Source: Ferrovibrio sp. (lineage in GTDB: Bacteria > Pseudomonadota > Alphaproteobacteria > Ferrovibrionales > Ferrovibrionaceae). Taken from it: a stretch of DNA of 64,000 nucleotides. The translations under genes were made by a program, and so were the position numbers. Under the pieces are notes generated by a model. The model did no database searches, was not told where the DNA came from, and was given only the letters and a program-made list of their open reading frames with translations. The stretch's first letter is position 1. Each line of letters begins with the position of its first letter. Shown here piece by piece: positions 41,587-51,562 of this stretch. The stretch is taken from positions 310,001 to 374,000 of the forward strand of contig JAGOQS010000002.1 of assembly GCA_017991315.1 (NCBI GenBank), given 5' to 3'.

Positions 41587-42834
41587 ATGTCGACCATCAA
41601 ATCACCCGCTTCTGAAAGCCTGGGGCTTTCGCAAGTGGGCCCCATGCATCGTCTGGCCGACCGCCTGCGCCGTCATCATGCCGGCCAGATCATCACGCTG
41701 CTCGATCTCTCCGCGATTCCAAACATCCATAGCCGCATCATGTTTCGCAGCATGGCGCGATTTATCGAAGAGCATACCGTTGGCGAGCCGATTGATGCGC
41801 TTCCTCTGGCACGCAACATCCTGATTCTGCTAAGCGCGCAGGATGTGGCACCGCGTCTGAAAGAGCGATTGGAGAATCTGAGCCTGCGGCTGCAGGAGCA
41901 GCGCCTCGGCTCGCTGCGGCTGCGCCAGTTCGATGTCGACAGCCAGGCTGACCTATTCATAGACATCACACGGCAATTGATGGAGCAGGCACCGGCACCA
42001 CCCTCCAACCGCATCATTCCGCTGCGGGACGAACCGCCACCGGATTTCCAGTCGCTCAATCATGTGATCGATCTGCATCGCATAATTGGCCAGGCCGACC
42101 TCGCCAACCAATGCCGCCGGCAAACGATCTGGCAGCTCGAGCACGGGCAAACGCCCAGGGCCATTGCAGACGAAATTTGGGTGTCGATCAGCGTGATGGA
42201 GCAGATTACCGGCCTGCCCTTACGCAACAATTTATGGCTCTTCGGCAAGACTACCGAATTGCTGGATCAACGCATGATCGCACTGATGCTGAGCGAGCAG
42301 AACAGCCTGCGGCGGCCGCTTTCCATCAACCTGCATCTTTCCAGCGTGATCAGCACCAACTTCGTCCGCCTGATTACCGATAAACCTGCCAGTCAGGTCA
42401 GGCAGATGCAGGTGGAGATACCATTCGTCGAATGGCGCAAGGACAGCGCCCTGCGCCGGACTGCGCTGCAAGTGCTGACCCGGCATGGCATCCATCTTGT
42501 GTTGGATGGTATCCAGCCGCAGGACATCCCCTATCTGGACGAGGATGACTGGCATCTTGCCGAGTATCTGAAATTCGACGCGGAAACCGCCTTACTGCAT
42601 CGTCAGCTCGCTGCCATAGCCAATGCGCCGGAAAGCCATCGCACGTTACTGCGTCAGAAGGCAATTTTCTGCCATTGTGATACCAGCGACGCGGTAATCG
42701 CCGGCATCGGCATCGGCGTGCATCATTTCCAAGGCCGTGGCGTTACACCACTGCTTGAGGATGTTCATGCACTGGAAAAGCTGCTCGGTCGGGAGGCTGC
42801 CGAAGGCGCAGTGGCGGCTTTGAAGGGCCTATAG
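41587..42834 (+). CDS. Degenerate EAL-like domain protein
   Basis: The 415-residue protein has no signal peptide or membrane helix. Its C-terminal half follows the order of the EAL fold: SINLHLSSVISTNFVRLI near residue 240, QVEIPFVEW (in place of LEITE), then RHGIHLVLDGIQPQDIPYL (for GVRLALDDFG) and YLKFDAETALL (for FLKIDRSF). The metal-binding aspartate pair and EAL/EVL signature are not preserved, so it is probably an inactive c-di-GMP or protein-binding relative. The N-terminal half (residues 1-230) is unrecognised. The stop directly abuts the convergent pncB stop. Confidence 0.55.
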   Translation: MSTIKSPASESLGLSQVGPMHRLADRLRRHHAGQIITLLDLSAIPNIHSRIMFRSMARFIEEHTVGEPIDALPLARNILILLSAQDVAPRLKERLENLSLRLQEQRLGSLRLRQFDVDSQADLFIDITRQLMEQAPAPPSNRIIPLRDEPPPDFQSLNHVIDLHRIIGQADLANQCRRQTIWQLEHGQTPRAIADEIWVSISVMEQITGLPLRNNLWLFGKTTELLDQRMIALMLSEQNSLRRPLSINLHLSSVISTNFVRLITDKPASQVRQMQVEIPFVEWRKDSALRRTALQVLTRHGIHLVLDGIQPQDIPYLDEDDWHLAEYLKFDAETALLHRQLAAIANAPESHRTLLRQKAIFCHCDTSDAVIAGIGIGVHHFQGRGVTPLLEDVHALEKLLGREAAEGAVAALKGL

Positions 42835-44007
42835 CTACTTCACCTTGCGCAGCAGGAATTCGCGGCCGACCTTGACGCTCGGCACGCCGTCATAGGCAAC
42901 GATATCCGCCGTGGCGTAGGTCTCGGTCCAGTTATCCGGCAGATACGAGCCGGTGCCGACAATGTCGATCGGCGCCTTGACGCTGGCCATCACCTTGCAC
43001 TTCGCGGCATTGAAGCCGGACGAACCAACGATCTTGACGTTGAGATAGCCGGCCTTGTCGAGTGCGGCGCGCATATGGAAGATCGCAGCAGCCGAGACGC
43101 CGGTGCCGACCATCCAGCGCAGTTCCGCTTCCGAGCGGTATTGCCGGATGGCGTTCGGCACATGGCGGTCGAGTACCTGATACGAGCTCTGCGGATCGAG
43201 GCCCTCGATATAGCGGCTGCCATGGGTGTCGAGCCGCACCTGCAGGCGGCCTTCGCGCGCCAGTTCCGGGAACCGGGTGCAGACCGCGAGCGCATCGGTG
43301 ACTTCCTGGCCATAATAATCGACCAGCACGGTCATCGGCTCGGCCGGGAAGGTTTCGTGATACAGCTCGGCGGCGCGGAGCGTGGAGCCGGCATAGCCGA
43401 TCAGGGCATGCGGCATGGTGCCGAAGCCCTTGTCGTTGCCGAAGTAATGCGCGGTGGCATCGGTGGCATTGCCGATGAAGCCGGCGGCGCCGACATCGCG
43501 CCGCGCGGCGCGGCTGCCCACGCTTGCGGCATAGGCCATCATCTCGGCCATCTCGGCGCCAGCGCAATGGCGCGCATCCATGGCCAGGAAGCGCACCTTC
43601 GGCAGATCGCAGCACATCGAATAGGCGTTGTAGGCAGCAACGCAGGCGGCGCCCAGCTTCTGCAGATAGATGGTTTCGAGATCGACAAGCTGGGCCATCG
43701 GGCCGGAGAGATAGACCAGCGGCTCACCGGCACCGACCCAGGTGCCTTCCTCATGCACCAGCTCGATATCGAAATGCACGCCGCGCGCGGCGGCGACCTT
43801 CTGCAGCCATTCCACCATCAGGCGCGGGCAGAAAATCACCGGGCGGCGCATGAACACCGCATAGGTGACAGTCTTGTCGCCGAAATGCTGCACCACCTCT
43901 TTCGTCTTCTTGAAATAGGTGTCGGTGCGCGTTTCGATATCGCGTTCCAGCTCGGCGGCCAGCGCCGGGCCGACGAATTGGGTGACGTCAGTCGGCTTCG
44001 GCTGCAT
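42835..44007 (-). CDS. pncB: Nicotinate phosphoribosyltransferase
   Basis: The 390-residue enzyme converts nicotinate and PRPP to nicotinate mononucleotide in the Preiss-Handler route to NAD+. Family blocks are [66 protein letters not shown] and [13 protein letters not shown]. Its start lies 20 bases inside the 3' end of the DAHP synthase gene, so the two are coupled. It links to nadE, the last step of the same pathway, elsewhere in the window. Confidence 0.88.
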   Translation of the reverse strand: MQPKPTDVTQFVGPALAAELERDIETRTDTYFKKTKEVVQHFGDKTVTYAVFMRRPVIFCPRLMVEWLQKVAAARGVHFDIELVHEEGTWVGAGEPLVYLSGPMAQLVDLETIYLQKLGAACVAAYNAYSMCCDLPKVRFLAMDARHCAGAEMAEMMAYAASVGSRAARRDVGAAGFIGNATDATAHYFGNDKGFGTMPHALIGYAGSTLRAAELYHETFPAEPMTVLVDYYGQEVTDALAVCTRFPELAREGRLQVRLDTHGSRYIEGLDPQSSYQVLDRHVPNAIRQYRSEAELRWMVGTGVSAAAIFHMRAALDKAGYLNVKIVGSSGFNAAKCKVMASVKAPIDIVGTGSYLPDNWTETYATADIVAYDGVPSVKVGREFLLRKVK

Positions 44008-45376
44008 GGCGGATGGTGCGGTTGTTGCGTTCCAGTTTCAGCATCTCGGCGACCAGGAAGGCCAGCTCCAGCGACTGCGAGGCGTTGAGGCGCGGATCGC
44101 AATGGGTGTGGTAGCGGCTGGAGAGATCGTCGTCGCCAATCGCCTGGGCGCCGCCCATGCATTCGGTGACATCCTGACCGGTGAGTTCGAGATGGATGCC
44201 GCCGGCATGGGTGCCTTCGGCCAGATGAACCTCGAAGAACTGCCGCACTTCGGACAGCACGCGGTCGAACGGCCGGGTCTTGTAGCCCGAGGTCGAGGTC
44301 AGCGTGTTGCCATGCATCGGGTCGCAGGACCATACCACATGGCGGCCTTCCTGGCGCACCTTGCGCACCAGCTTGGGCAGGAAGGTCTGCACCTTCTCAT
44401 GGCCCATGCGGCCGATCAGTGTCAGGCGGCCGGGCTTGTTCTGCGGATTGAGAATGTCGATCAGGCGGATCAGTTCATCCGGATCGCTGGTCGGGCCGCA
44501 TTTCAGGCCAATCGGATTGATCACGCCGCGCAGGAATTCCACATGCGCGCCATCCGGCTGCCGCGTGCGGTCGCCGATCCACAGCATATGCGCCGAGGTG
44601 TCGACCCATTCGCCCGACGTGGAGTCGATGCGGGTCATCGCCTGCTCGTAGCCGAGCAGCAGCGCCTCATGGCTGGTGTAGAAATCGACAGTGCGCAGTT
44701 CGGCGGAACGCTCCGGCGTGATGCCGCAGGCTTCCATGAAGTCGAGGCATTCGGTGATGCGATGCGCCAGATCCTGCCAGCGTTCGGCTTCCGGGCTCTT
44801 GGCGACGAAGCCGAGATTCCAGCGGTGGACTCTATGCAGATCCGCGTAGCCGCCTTGCGCGAAGGCACGCACCAGGTTCAGCGTCGCCGCTGCCTGGCTA
44901 TAGGCCTGCAACTGGCGGTTCGGATCAGGAATGCGCGCTTCCGGCGTGAATTCCATGCCGTTGATGATGTCGCCGCGATAGCTCGGCAGTTCCACATCGC
45001 CGCGCTTCTCGGTATTGGCCGAACGCGGCTTGGCGAACTGGCCGGCGATGCGGCCGACCTTCACCACCGGCAGGGCAGCGCCAAAGGTGAGCGCCACGGA
45101 CATCTGCAGCAGCACGCGGAAGGTGTCGCGGATATTGTTGGCGCCAAACTCGGCAAAGCTCTCGGCGCAGTCGCCGCCCTGCAGCAGGAAGCCACGGCCT
45201 TCGGCAACGCGGCCCAAAGCCGCAGTCAGGTTGCGGGTCTCGCCGGCGAAAACCAGCGGCGGATAGTTCGACAGCTTCTGCTCGACAGCGTTCAGCGCCG
45301 CCTGGTCCGGGTATTCCGGCACCTGCAGGATCGGCTTGCCACGCCAGCTATCGGGCGACCATTTACGCGCGTTCAT
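43988..45376 (-). CDS. 3-deoxy-7-phosphoheptulonate (DAHP) synthase, class II
   Basis: The first enzyme of the shikimate pathway, joining PEP and erythrose-4-phosphate. At 462 residues it is the class II (plant/AroA-II) type: [16 protein letters not shown] near residue 70, [43 protein letters not shown] and [14 protein letters not shown] (with the metal-binding cysteine/histidine). ATG 45376 follows a GGGAG site; the ATG 15 bases earlier is less likely. Coupled to pncB. Confidence 0.92.
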   Translation of the reverse strand: MNARKWSPDSWRGKPILQVPEYPDQAALNAVEQKLSNYPPLVFAGETRNLTAALGRVAEGRGFLLQGGDCAESFAEFGANNIRDTFRVLLQMSVALTFGAALPVVKVGRIAGQFAKPRSANTEKRGDVELPSYRGDIINGMEFTPEARIPDPNRQLQAYSQAAATLNLVRAFAQGGYADLHRVHRWNLGFVAKSPEAERWQDLAHRITECLDFMEACGITPERSAELRTVDFYTSHEALLLGYEQAMTRIDSTSGEWVDTSAHMLWIGDRTRQPDGAHVEFLRGVINPIGLKCGPTSDPDELIRLIDILNPQNKPGRLTLIGRMGHEKVQTFLPKLVRKVRQEGRHVVWSCDPMHGNTLTSTSGYKTRPFDRVLSEVRQFFEVHLAEGTHAGGIHLELTGQDVTECMGGAQAIGDDDLSSRYHTHCDPRLNASQSLELAFLVAEMLKLERNNRTIRHAAEAD

Positions 45377-45504
45377 TTCAACGACTCCCAAGACTCAACA
45401 CATCCATACGCATACGAACGGATGCTGCACCGCGACAGAATAGGACTTTTCCACAGGCAGCGCCAGCCGCCTCGACTCGGGCGGCGGCCGAGCCGGGGAA
45501 AGCC

Positions 45505-46911
45505 TCAGATGGAGAAAATCTTGCCCGGATTCATCAGGTTATCGGGATCCAGGGCCTTTTTGATCGAGCGCATCACGCTCACCGCCTCGCCATGCTCGGC
45601 AATCAGGTACTTCATCTTGCCGCTGCCGATGCCATGCTCGCCGGTGCAGGTGCCTTCCATGGAGAGCGCGCGCTGCACCAGGCGGGCATTGAGCCGCTCG
45701 GCTTCCTCGATCTCCTTCGGGTTCGCGCGGTCGATGACGAAGGCGAGGTGAAAATTGCCGTCGCCGACATGGCCGACCAGCGGCGCGATCAGGAAGCTCT
45801 GCTTCAGGTCTTCCTTGGTTTCGAGGATGCAATCCGCCAGCCGCGAGATCGGCACGCAGACATCGGTGGCCCAGATTTCGCAGCCCGGCCGCAACGACTT
45901 CGCCGCGTAGGCGGCATCATGCCGCGCCTGCCACAGCCGCGCGCGTTCCTCGGGCTTGGTGGTCCAGGAAAAATTCTGCCCGCCATTATCGGCGGCGATG
46001 GCCTGCACCAGTTCGGCCTGTTCCTGGGTGCCGGCCTCGGTGCCATGGAATTCCAGGAACAGAGTATCCTTCACCGGCATGTCGTATTTGGCATAGCGGT
46101 TGATGGCATCGACATGCAGGTCGTCGAGCAGTTCGATCCGCGCCACCGGAATGCCGCTCTGGATGGTCGCGATCACGGTCTTGATCGCGCCTTCCAGGCT
46201 ATCGAAGGCGCAAACCGCCGAGGTGATCGATTCCGGGATGCCATAGAGCTTCAGCGTGATCTCGGTGATGATGCCGAGCGTGCCTTCCGAACCGACGAAA
46301 AGCCGCGTCAGGTCATAACCGGCGGCGGATTTCTTGGCGCGCTTGGAGGTACGGATGATGCGGCCATCGGCCAGCACCACGGTCAGCGCCAGCACATTCT
46401 CGCGCATGGTGCCGTAGCGCACCGCGTTGGTGCCGCTGGCCCGCGTCGAGACCATGCCGCCAATCGAGGCATTGGCGCCTGGATCGATCGGGAAGAACAG
46501 GCCGGTATCGCGCAGGTATTCATTGAGCTGCTTGCGCGTCACGCCAGGCTGCACCACCACATCCAAGTCCTCGGCGTTGACGCGGAGGATCTTGTTCATC
46601 TGCATCACGTCGAGGCTCAAGCCGCCCTGGAGCGCACCGACATGGCCTTCCAGCGAGGTGCCGGCGCCATAGGGGATGATCGGCATGCCATGGGCGGCGC
46701 AGATCTTCACGATCTCGGCCACTTCCTCGGTACTCTGGGCGAAGGCGACGGCATCGGGAAGCTGCGGCTGGTGCCAGCTCTCGTCCTTGCCATGCTGCTC
46801 GCGGATCGCCTGGCCGGTGCTGAGGCGGTCGCCCAGAAGTTGCTTGAGCGCCGCAATTGCCGCCTCGGTGGCGGTGGCGGACAGACGGGGGGCAGCGGCG
46901 GTGGCAGCCAT
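45505..46911 (-). CDS. FAD-linked D-lactate dehydrogenase (LDHD/GlcD family)
   Basis: The 468-residue flavoprotein has the PCMH FAD domain (IIPYGAGTSLEGHVGALQGGL near residue 83, FPIDPGANASIGGMVSTRASG, FVGSEGTLGIITEITLKLYG) and a C-terminal FAD-oxidase domain with LVGHVGDGNFHLAFVID and GEHGIGSGKMKYL. This fits D-lactate or glycolate-type dehydrogenases; the closest pattern is LDHD. ATG 46911 has GGAAGGAAA upstream. It is divergent from uvrD, 104 bp between starts. Confidence 0.85.
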   Translation of the reverse strand: MAATAAAPRLSATATEAAIAALKQLLGDRLSTGQAIREQHGKDESWHQPQLPDAVAFAQSTEEVAEIVKICAAHGMPIIPYGAGTSLEGHVGALQGGLSLDVMQMNKILRVNAEDLDVVVQPGVTRKQLNEYLRDTGLFFPIDPGANASIGGMVSTRASGTNAVRYGTMRENVLALTVVLADGRIIRTSKRAKKSAAGYDLTRLFVGSEGTLGIITEITLKLYGIPESITSAVCAFDSLEGAIKTVIATIQSGIPVARIELLDDLHVDAINRYAKYDMPVKDTLFLEFHGTEAGTQEQAELVQAIAADNGGQNFSWTTKPEERARLWQARHDAAYAAKSLRPGCEIWATDVCVPISRLADCILETKEDLKQSFLIAPLVGHVGDGNFHLAFVIDRANPKEIEEAERLNARLVQRALSMEGTCTGEHGIGSGKMKYLIAEHGEAVSVMRSIKKALDPDNLMNPGKIFSI

Positions 46912-47015
46912 GGGCGGGTTTCCTTCCGGTGGTTGCCCTAAGTGGTAGCGCGCTGACGGATTTATGGCAATGCCAGCGGTGGTCAGGCGGGGGGCCTTGG
47001 GCTATGTAACCCGCT

Positions 47016-49322
47016 ATGTCCGATCCCTTCGATCTGGCCGGATTCGAACCCGAACCGGCGCCGCCGCCGCCGGAAGCAGGCCATTTTCCGCCGCCGCCCT
47101 GGCTGGAACGGCTGAACCCGGCCCAAGCCGAAGCGGTTTCGCATCTGCAGGGGCCGCTGCTGGTGCTGGCCGGCGCGGGCACCGGCAAGACCCGCGTGCT
47201 GGTCTGCCGGCTGGCCAATATCCTCTACCAGCGCCTCGCCTGGCCGAGCCAGATCCTGGCCGTCACCTTCACCAACAAGGCCGCCCGCGAGATGCGCGAG
47301 CGCGTCGAGCAACTGGTGGGCGAGGCTTCCTCCGGCCTCTGGCTCGGCACCTTCCACGGCATTGCCAACCGCATCCTCAAGCGCCATGCCGAGGTGGTGG
47401 GGCTTAAAAGCAACTTCACCATCCTGGACGTGGACGACCAGCTACGCCTGATCAAGCAGGTACTGGACCTGGAAGGCATCGACGAGAAGACGCTGCCGCC
47501 GCGCCTGCTGGCGGCGCAATTCGACCGCTGGAAAGACAAGGGCTATGGCCCGGACAAGGTGCCGCAATCGGAGCGCGGCTTCGCCGAGGGCAAGGGGCAG
47601 AAACTCTATCAGCTCTATGCCGAGCGGCTGCTGCAACTGAATGCCTGCGATTTCGGCGACCTGCTGCTGCATAACCTGACCATCTTCCAGCAGAGGCCGG
47701 ACATCCTGGAACGCTACCAGCGCCAGTTCCGCTACATCCTGGTGGACGAATACCAGGATTCCAACGTCAGCCAGTATCTCTGGCTGCGGCTGCTGGCCCA
47801 GGCGCACAAGAATATCTGCTGTGTCGGCGACGACGACCAGTCGGTCTATGGCTGGCGCGGCGCCGAGGTGGGCAACATCCTGCGTTTCGAGAAGGATTTC
47901 GAGCAGGCGCATATCGTGCGGCTGGAGCGCAACTACCGCTCAACGCCGCATATCCTGGCCGCCGCCTCCGGCCTGATCGCGCATAACACCAGCCGCTTGG
48001 GCAAGACGCTGTGGACCGACATCGCCGAGGGCGACAAGGTGATCGTGCAGGGCGTGTGGGATGGCGACGAGGAAGCCCGTATGGTGGGCGAGGAAATCGA
48101 AGCGCTGGAGCGCGAAGATGTGGCGCTGGACCAGATTGCCATTCTCGTCCGTGCCGGGCATCTGACCCGTGCTTTTGAAGAACGCTTCCTCACCATCGGC
48201 ATGAAATACCGCGTCATCGGCGGCCTTCGCTTTTACGAGCGCAAGGAAATCCGCGATGCCATCGCCTATTTCCGCGTGGTGATGCAGCCGGACGACGACT
48301 TGGCCTTTGAGCGCATCGTGAACCTGCCAAAGCGTGGCCTGGGCGACAGCACGATGCAGGCGATCCACCGCGTGGCACGGGCCAACCGCACCTCCCTCAC
48401 CGCCACCCTGGCGACGTTGCTGGAAACCGACGAACTCAAGCCCAAGCCGCGCGCCACACTGAAGGCGCTGATGGACGACTTCGCGCGCTGGCGCAAGGCG
48501 GTGGCGGAATTGCCGCATGGCGAGGCGGCGGCGATCATCCTGGAAGAGTCCGGCTATATCGGCATGTGGCAGGCGGACAAGACCCCGGAAGCGCCGGGCC
48601 GGCTGGAGAACCTGCGCGAACTGATCGGTGCGCTTGGCGATTTCGAGAATCTCGCCGGCTTCCTCGATCATGTGGCGCTGGTGATGGATACCGAGCAGGA
48701 AACCGGGCAGCCGATGGTCAGCCTGATGACCCTGCATGCCGCCAAGGGCCTGGAATTCGACTATGTGTTCCTGCCGGGCTGGGAGGAAGACCTGTTCCCG
48801 AGCCGCCGCGCCGTGGAGGAAAACGGCCAGGCCGGCCTCGAGGAAGAGCGCCGGCTGGCCTATGTCGGCATCACCCGCGCGCGGCGCCGGGCCCATATAA
48901 GTTTTGCCGCCAATCGCCGCATCTACAATCAATGGGCCAGCGCAATTCCCTCGCGCTTCATCGAGGAATTGCCGGCTGAGCATATCGAGCAGCGCTCGCA
49001 GCCCGGCCTTTATCGCGGCGCGCAGTCGCACAGCTTCGGCGCCGCTTTCGGCAACAGCTTTGGCGGCAGCAGCAAGACCAGCTATGCCGGCCATAGCTGG
49101 AATCTGGCGAAGCAGCGCGACACGGTTATAGAAGGCCGCGCACGCCAGGAGCCGGCAGCGGCGGCCTCGAAGGGTCCGCGTCATTTCGAGATCGGCGAGC
49201 GCGTATTTCACCAGAAATTCGGCTATGGCCGCATTCGCGCCGTGGAAGGCAACAAGCTGCTGGTTGCGTTCGAGAAGGCTGGTGAGAAAAAGGTGATCGA
49301 CAGCTTCGTGGAGTCGACGTGA
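47016..49322 (+). CDS. uvrD: UvrD/PcrA-type superfamily 1 DNA helicase
   Basis: The 768-residue 3'-5' helicase acts in nucleotide-excision and mismatch repair. It shows the Walker A GAGTGKTR at residues 53-60, AVTFTNKAAREMRERV, motif II ILVDEYQDSNVSQYLWL, the QSVYGWRGAE motif III, MTLHAAKGLEFDYVFLPG (motif V) and YVGITRARRRA (motif VI). A proline-rich N-tail and a C-terminal KxxF domain complete the usual PcrA layout. Its TGA overlaps the prmA ATG by one base. Confidence 0.93.
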   Translation: MSDPFDLAGFEPEPAPPPPEAGHFPPPPWLERLNPAQAEAVSHLQGPLLVLAGAGTGKTRVLVCRLANILYQRLAWPSQILAVTFTNKAAREMRERVEQLVGEASSGLWLGTFHGIANRILKRHAEVVGLKSNFTILDVDDQLRLIKQVLDLEGIDEKTLPPRLLAAQFDRWKDKGYGPDKVPQSERGFAEGKGQKLYQLYAERLLQLNACDFGDLLLHNLTIFQQRPDILERYQRQFRYILVDEYQDSNVSQYLWLRLLAQAHKNICCVGDDDQSVYGWRGAEVGNILRFEKDFEQAHIVRLERNYRSTPHILAAASGLIAHNTSRLGKTLWTDIAEGDKVIVQGVWDGDEEARMVGEEIEALEREDVALDQIAILVRAGHLTRAFEERFLTIGMKYRVIGGLRFYERKEIRDAIAYFRVVMQPDDDLAFERIVNLPKRGLGDSTMQAIHRVARANRTSLTATLATLLETDELKPKPRATLKALMDDFARWRKAVAELPHGEAAAIILEESGYIGMWQADKTPEAPGRLENLRELIGALGDFENLAGFLDHVALVMDTEQETGQPMVSLMTLHAAKGLEFDYVFLPGWEEDLFPSRRAVEENGQAGLEEERRLAYVGITRARRRAHISFAANRRIYNQWASAIPSRFIEELPAEHIEQRSQPGLYRGAQSHSFGAAFGNSFGGSSKTSYAGHSWNLAKQRDTVIEGRARQEPAAAASKGPRHFEIGERVFHQKFGYGRIRAVEGNKLLVAFEKAGEKKVIDSFVEST

Positions 49323-50230
49323 TGCCGTCTTTCTGGTTCGTCGAGATCGAACTGCCTTTCGCGGCCTTGGCGCCGTTCGAGGAGCTGCTCGGCGAAACCG
49401 AGGCGGTGGCGGTGAGTTCCTACGAAGTCGCACCCTTGCCCGATCCGGACATGGCGCCCTGGCGATTCCAGGTGCTGTTCGATGCGCCACCCGATGAAGC
49501 GGCCTGGCGTCAGCGCCTCAGTGCCATTGCTGCCGCAATGGGTCATGCCGAGGCGCCAGTCTATGCCGGCAAGCTGCCGGACCAGGATTGGGTGCGCCAT
49601 ACCAACAAGCTGAATGCGCCGGTGCAGGCCGGACGCTTTTTCCTCTATGGCGCCCATGATGCCGGCAAAGCCCCACCAGGCAGCCATAGCCTGCTGCTGG
49701 ATGCCGGGCTGGCTTTCGGCACCGGCCGGGCGCCCTCGACATTTGGCTGCCTGCAGGCCATCGACCATATCGCGCGCCGCAAACGCTTGAATTGCGTGCT
49801 GGATCTCGGCACCGGCTCGGGCGTGCTGGCGATGGCGGCGGCGAAAGCCGGCGCGCACCAGATCTGGGCCGCCGATATCGATCCGGTAGCGGTGCAGGTG
49901 GCAGCCGATAACGTGGCCCTGAACGGCCTGCGCGGCCGCGTGCATTGCCTGGTGGCGCATAAGCCGCGTGACCCGAAACTGCCGGGGCCGTTCGATCTGG
50001 TGGTGGCGAATATCCTGGCTGGCCCGCTCTGCGCCATGGCGGCGGGCCTTGCATCACAGATAGCGCCAGGCGGCTACCTGATTCTCTCCGGGCTGCTGGC
50101 CCGCGAGGAGCGCCGGGTGAAGGCGTATTACATCGCGCAGGGACTGAACTTCACCGCGCGCCTGCCGCGTGAAGGCTGGCACACCCTGGTATTCCGCCGG
50201 GATGCGCCAGCCCTGATCGCGCTGCGTTAG
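49322..50230 (+). CDS. prmA: Ribosomal protein L11 methyltransferase
   Basis: The 302-residue enzyme trimethylates lysines and the N-terminus of ribosomal protein L11. It has the typical N-terminal substrate domain and a Rossmann SAM domain with VLDLGTGSGVLAMAAAKAG near residue 160 and WAADIDPVAVQVAADN, then LVVANILAGPL. I use ATG 49322, which overlaps the uvrD stop as TGATG, rather than the GTG just before it. It abuts the convergent DUF1127 gene with no gap. Confidence 0.93.
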   Translation: MPSFWFVEIELPFAALAPFEELLGETEAVAVSSYEVAPLPDPDMAPWRFQVLFDAPPDEAAWRQRLSAIAAAMGHAEAPVYAGKLPDQDWVRHTNKLNAPVQAGRFFLYGAHDAGKAPPGSHSLLLDAGLAFGTGRAPSTFGCLQAIDHIARRKRLNCVLDLGTGSGVLAMAAAKAGAHQIWAADIDPVAVQVAADNVALNGLRGRVHCLVAHKPRDPKLPGPFDLVVANILAGPLCAMAAGLASQIAPGGYLILSGLLAREERRVKAYYIAQGLNFTARLPREGWHTLVFRRDAPALIALR

Positions 50231-50791
50231 TTAGGCGACGACCTTGCGGCCAAGCACCTGAACCTTGGCAATGCCGGCATTCTCGTTTGCCGGCTTTTCG
50301 CTGGCCGGAACGTCGAGCTGCGGCGCATGCGGGCGATAGATGTTGCCCATCACCGCGGCCGGGATTTCCGACCGGCTCAGGCCCATGTCGTAGAGCGTAC
50401 GATCATCCAGGCCATAGAGTTCGGCCATCGCCGCCTGACGGGCGAGATAGGCCTTGACCCGCCGGGTCACCGGCTCGGCCAGGCGCTCGATGAAGCTCAC
50501 CACCTGATAGATCGCCTCAGCGAAGGCTTCGGCGCGCTGGTAGCGCACATCGGCCTCGAGCTGGCGCAGGGTGTATTCCTGGCGCACCGCCGTGGTCACC
50601 GCCGGGGGCTCGGCGGCAAAGCTCTGCCAGCCGCGCTTCACGGCGCCGGCCAGGGTGATCAGGCCCGAGGCAATCGCCTGGGCGCGCAGCCGACGGGCAT
50701 AGGCTTCGGCCTCCACCGCCGAAAGCTGGCGCGCGTCACGCAGCTCACTCAGCAGCGAGGTGGTTTGAATCTGGGTACCGATGTCGCTCAT
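50231..50791 (-). CDS. DUF1127-domain protein (longer form)
   Basis: The 186-residue protein ends in a DUF1127 region: MAELYGLDDRTLYDMGLSRSEIPAAVMGNIYRPH at about residues 125-160. Alphaproteobacterial DUF1127 proteins are small stress- and phosphate-linked regulators, some RNA-binding. An unusual helical N-terminal extension (about 120 residues) precedes it. ATG 50791 follows GGAGAG; frames open further upstream are within the promoter. The stop directly touches the prmA stop. A paralogue lies at 51153. Confidence 0.82.
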   Translation of the reverse strand: MSDIGTQIQTTSLLSELRDARQLSAVEAEAYARRLRAQAIASGLITLAGAVKRGWQSFAAEPPAVTTAVRQEYTLRQLEADVRYQRAEAFAEAIYQVVSFIERLAEPVTRRVKAYLARQAAMAELYGLDDRTLYDMGLSRSEIPAAVMGNIYRPHAPQLDVPASEKPANENAGIAKVQVLGRKVVA

Positions 50792-50853
50792 GACTTCTCT
50801 CCATTGGCGAGACGGAGCCGCTCTCGAATCCGCTCCCGCCCTGTCTCGCCATC

Positions 50854-50882
50854 CATATTGCAGTGCAACATTACATTTGCAA
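50854..50882 (-). promoter_or_regulatory. Promoter of the first DUF1127 gene
   Basis: On the minus strand, TTGCAA (50877-50882) and AATATG (50854-50859) are 17 bases apart. The -10 context TGCACTGCAATAT resembles that of the paralogue (TGCAGCGCAATAT), suggesting shared control. Confidence 0.5.
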
Positions 50883-51002
50883 GAGAGAAAAATTAAATAT
50901 TCGAGAGAAAAATTCTCTGCCACTTAAATCACCAGAAATGTTCGAAAAATTAGCACTCGTTTGAATGAAATACAGTCACTGAAATACTTTGTTGCAGATG
51001 CG

Positions 51003-51060
51003 AAAAAGCCGGACCGATCTGTTACCGGAAACTTCCGATTCAGACCTGGCCCGGCTTTCG
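51003..51060 (-). terminator. Terminator-like structure below the second DUF1127 gene
   Basis: AAAGCCGG (51005-51012) and CCGGCTTT (51051-51058) enclose about 38 bases; read on the minus strand the second arm runs into TTTTTCGC. It would end the transcript that starts at 51521. Confidence 0.45.
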
Positions 51061-51067
51061 GGGAGGA

Positions 51068-51140
51068 ACTCAACTTACTCGGACTAGACGAATACTGAGA
51101 CTGTACTTCGACTTTTACTTACTGACTGCTACTGGCTACT
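51068..51140 (-). other. ACT/AGT-rich tract in the 3' region of the second DUF1127 transcript
   Basis: Thirteen ACT triplets occur on the plus strand in 73 bases, starting at 51068, 51073, 51077, 51083, 51094, 51100, 51105, 51111, 51117, 51121, 51125, 51131 and 51138. Gaps are mostly 4-7 bases and not multiples of three, so it is not a coding repeat. In the transcript of the DUF1127 gene these appear as AGU. It lies between that gene's stop (51153) and its likely terminator (51003-51060). Confidence 0.6.
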
Positions 51141-51152
51141 TACCGTGCGAGC

Positions 51153-51521
51153 TTAGGCAGCCTGGCGCGGCACCAGACGCACCACCTCGGCCGTCACGGT
51201 GGCATTCTCGTTGGAAGCCAGGGCGGGACGGTAGATGGAGCCGGCGACGGCGGCGGGGATCTGCGAGCGGGTCAGGCCGATGTCACGCAGCATGGCGTCA
51301 TCAAGGCCGTAGAGTTCGTCGATGGCCTTCTGCTCGGCACGCCAGGAATTCAGCTTTCCAAACAAGGCCTTGATCCCCTCCAGCGCCTTCGGAGCGAGCT
51401 GGGCGACAGCCACGGCGCGCAGGCGGCGCGCTTCGGCTTCCACCTCGACGGTGCTGAGCGGAGCCATCCGCGCACCATAGGCAAAAGCATTGGCTTCGTT
51501 AGCGGGGGTAAACATTTTCAT
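51153..51521 (-). CDS. DUF1127-domain protein (shorter form)
   Basis: The 122-residue protein ends in DUF1127: IDELYGLDDAMLRDIGLTRSQIPAAVAGSIYRPA at about residues 64-100, strongly similar to the paralogue at 50231. A short helical N-terminus replaces the long extension of that gene. ATG 51521 has a TAGGAGATG site. The 3' UTR carries the ACT-rich tract and the terminator, and an AT-rich spacer with the first gene's promoter follows. Role: inferred stress or RNA-linked regulator. Confidence 0.82.
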   Translation of the reverse strand: MKMFTPANEANAFAYGARMAPLSTVEVEAEARRLRAVAVAQLAPKALEGIKALFGKLNSWRAEQKAIDELYGLDDAMLRDIGLTRSQIPAAVAGSIYRPALASNENATVTAEVVRLVPRQAA

Positions 51522-51562
51522 CTCCTAAGTGGTTCGGCCGGCTCGGTGCCGGTCACGGGAGC

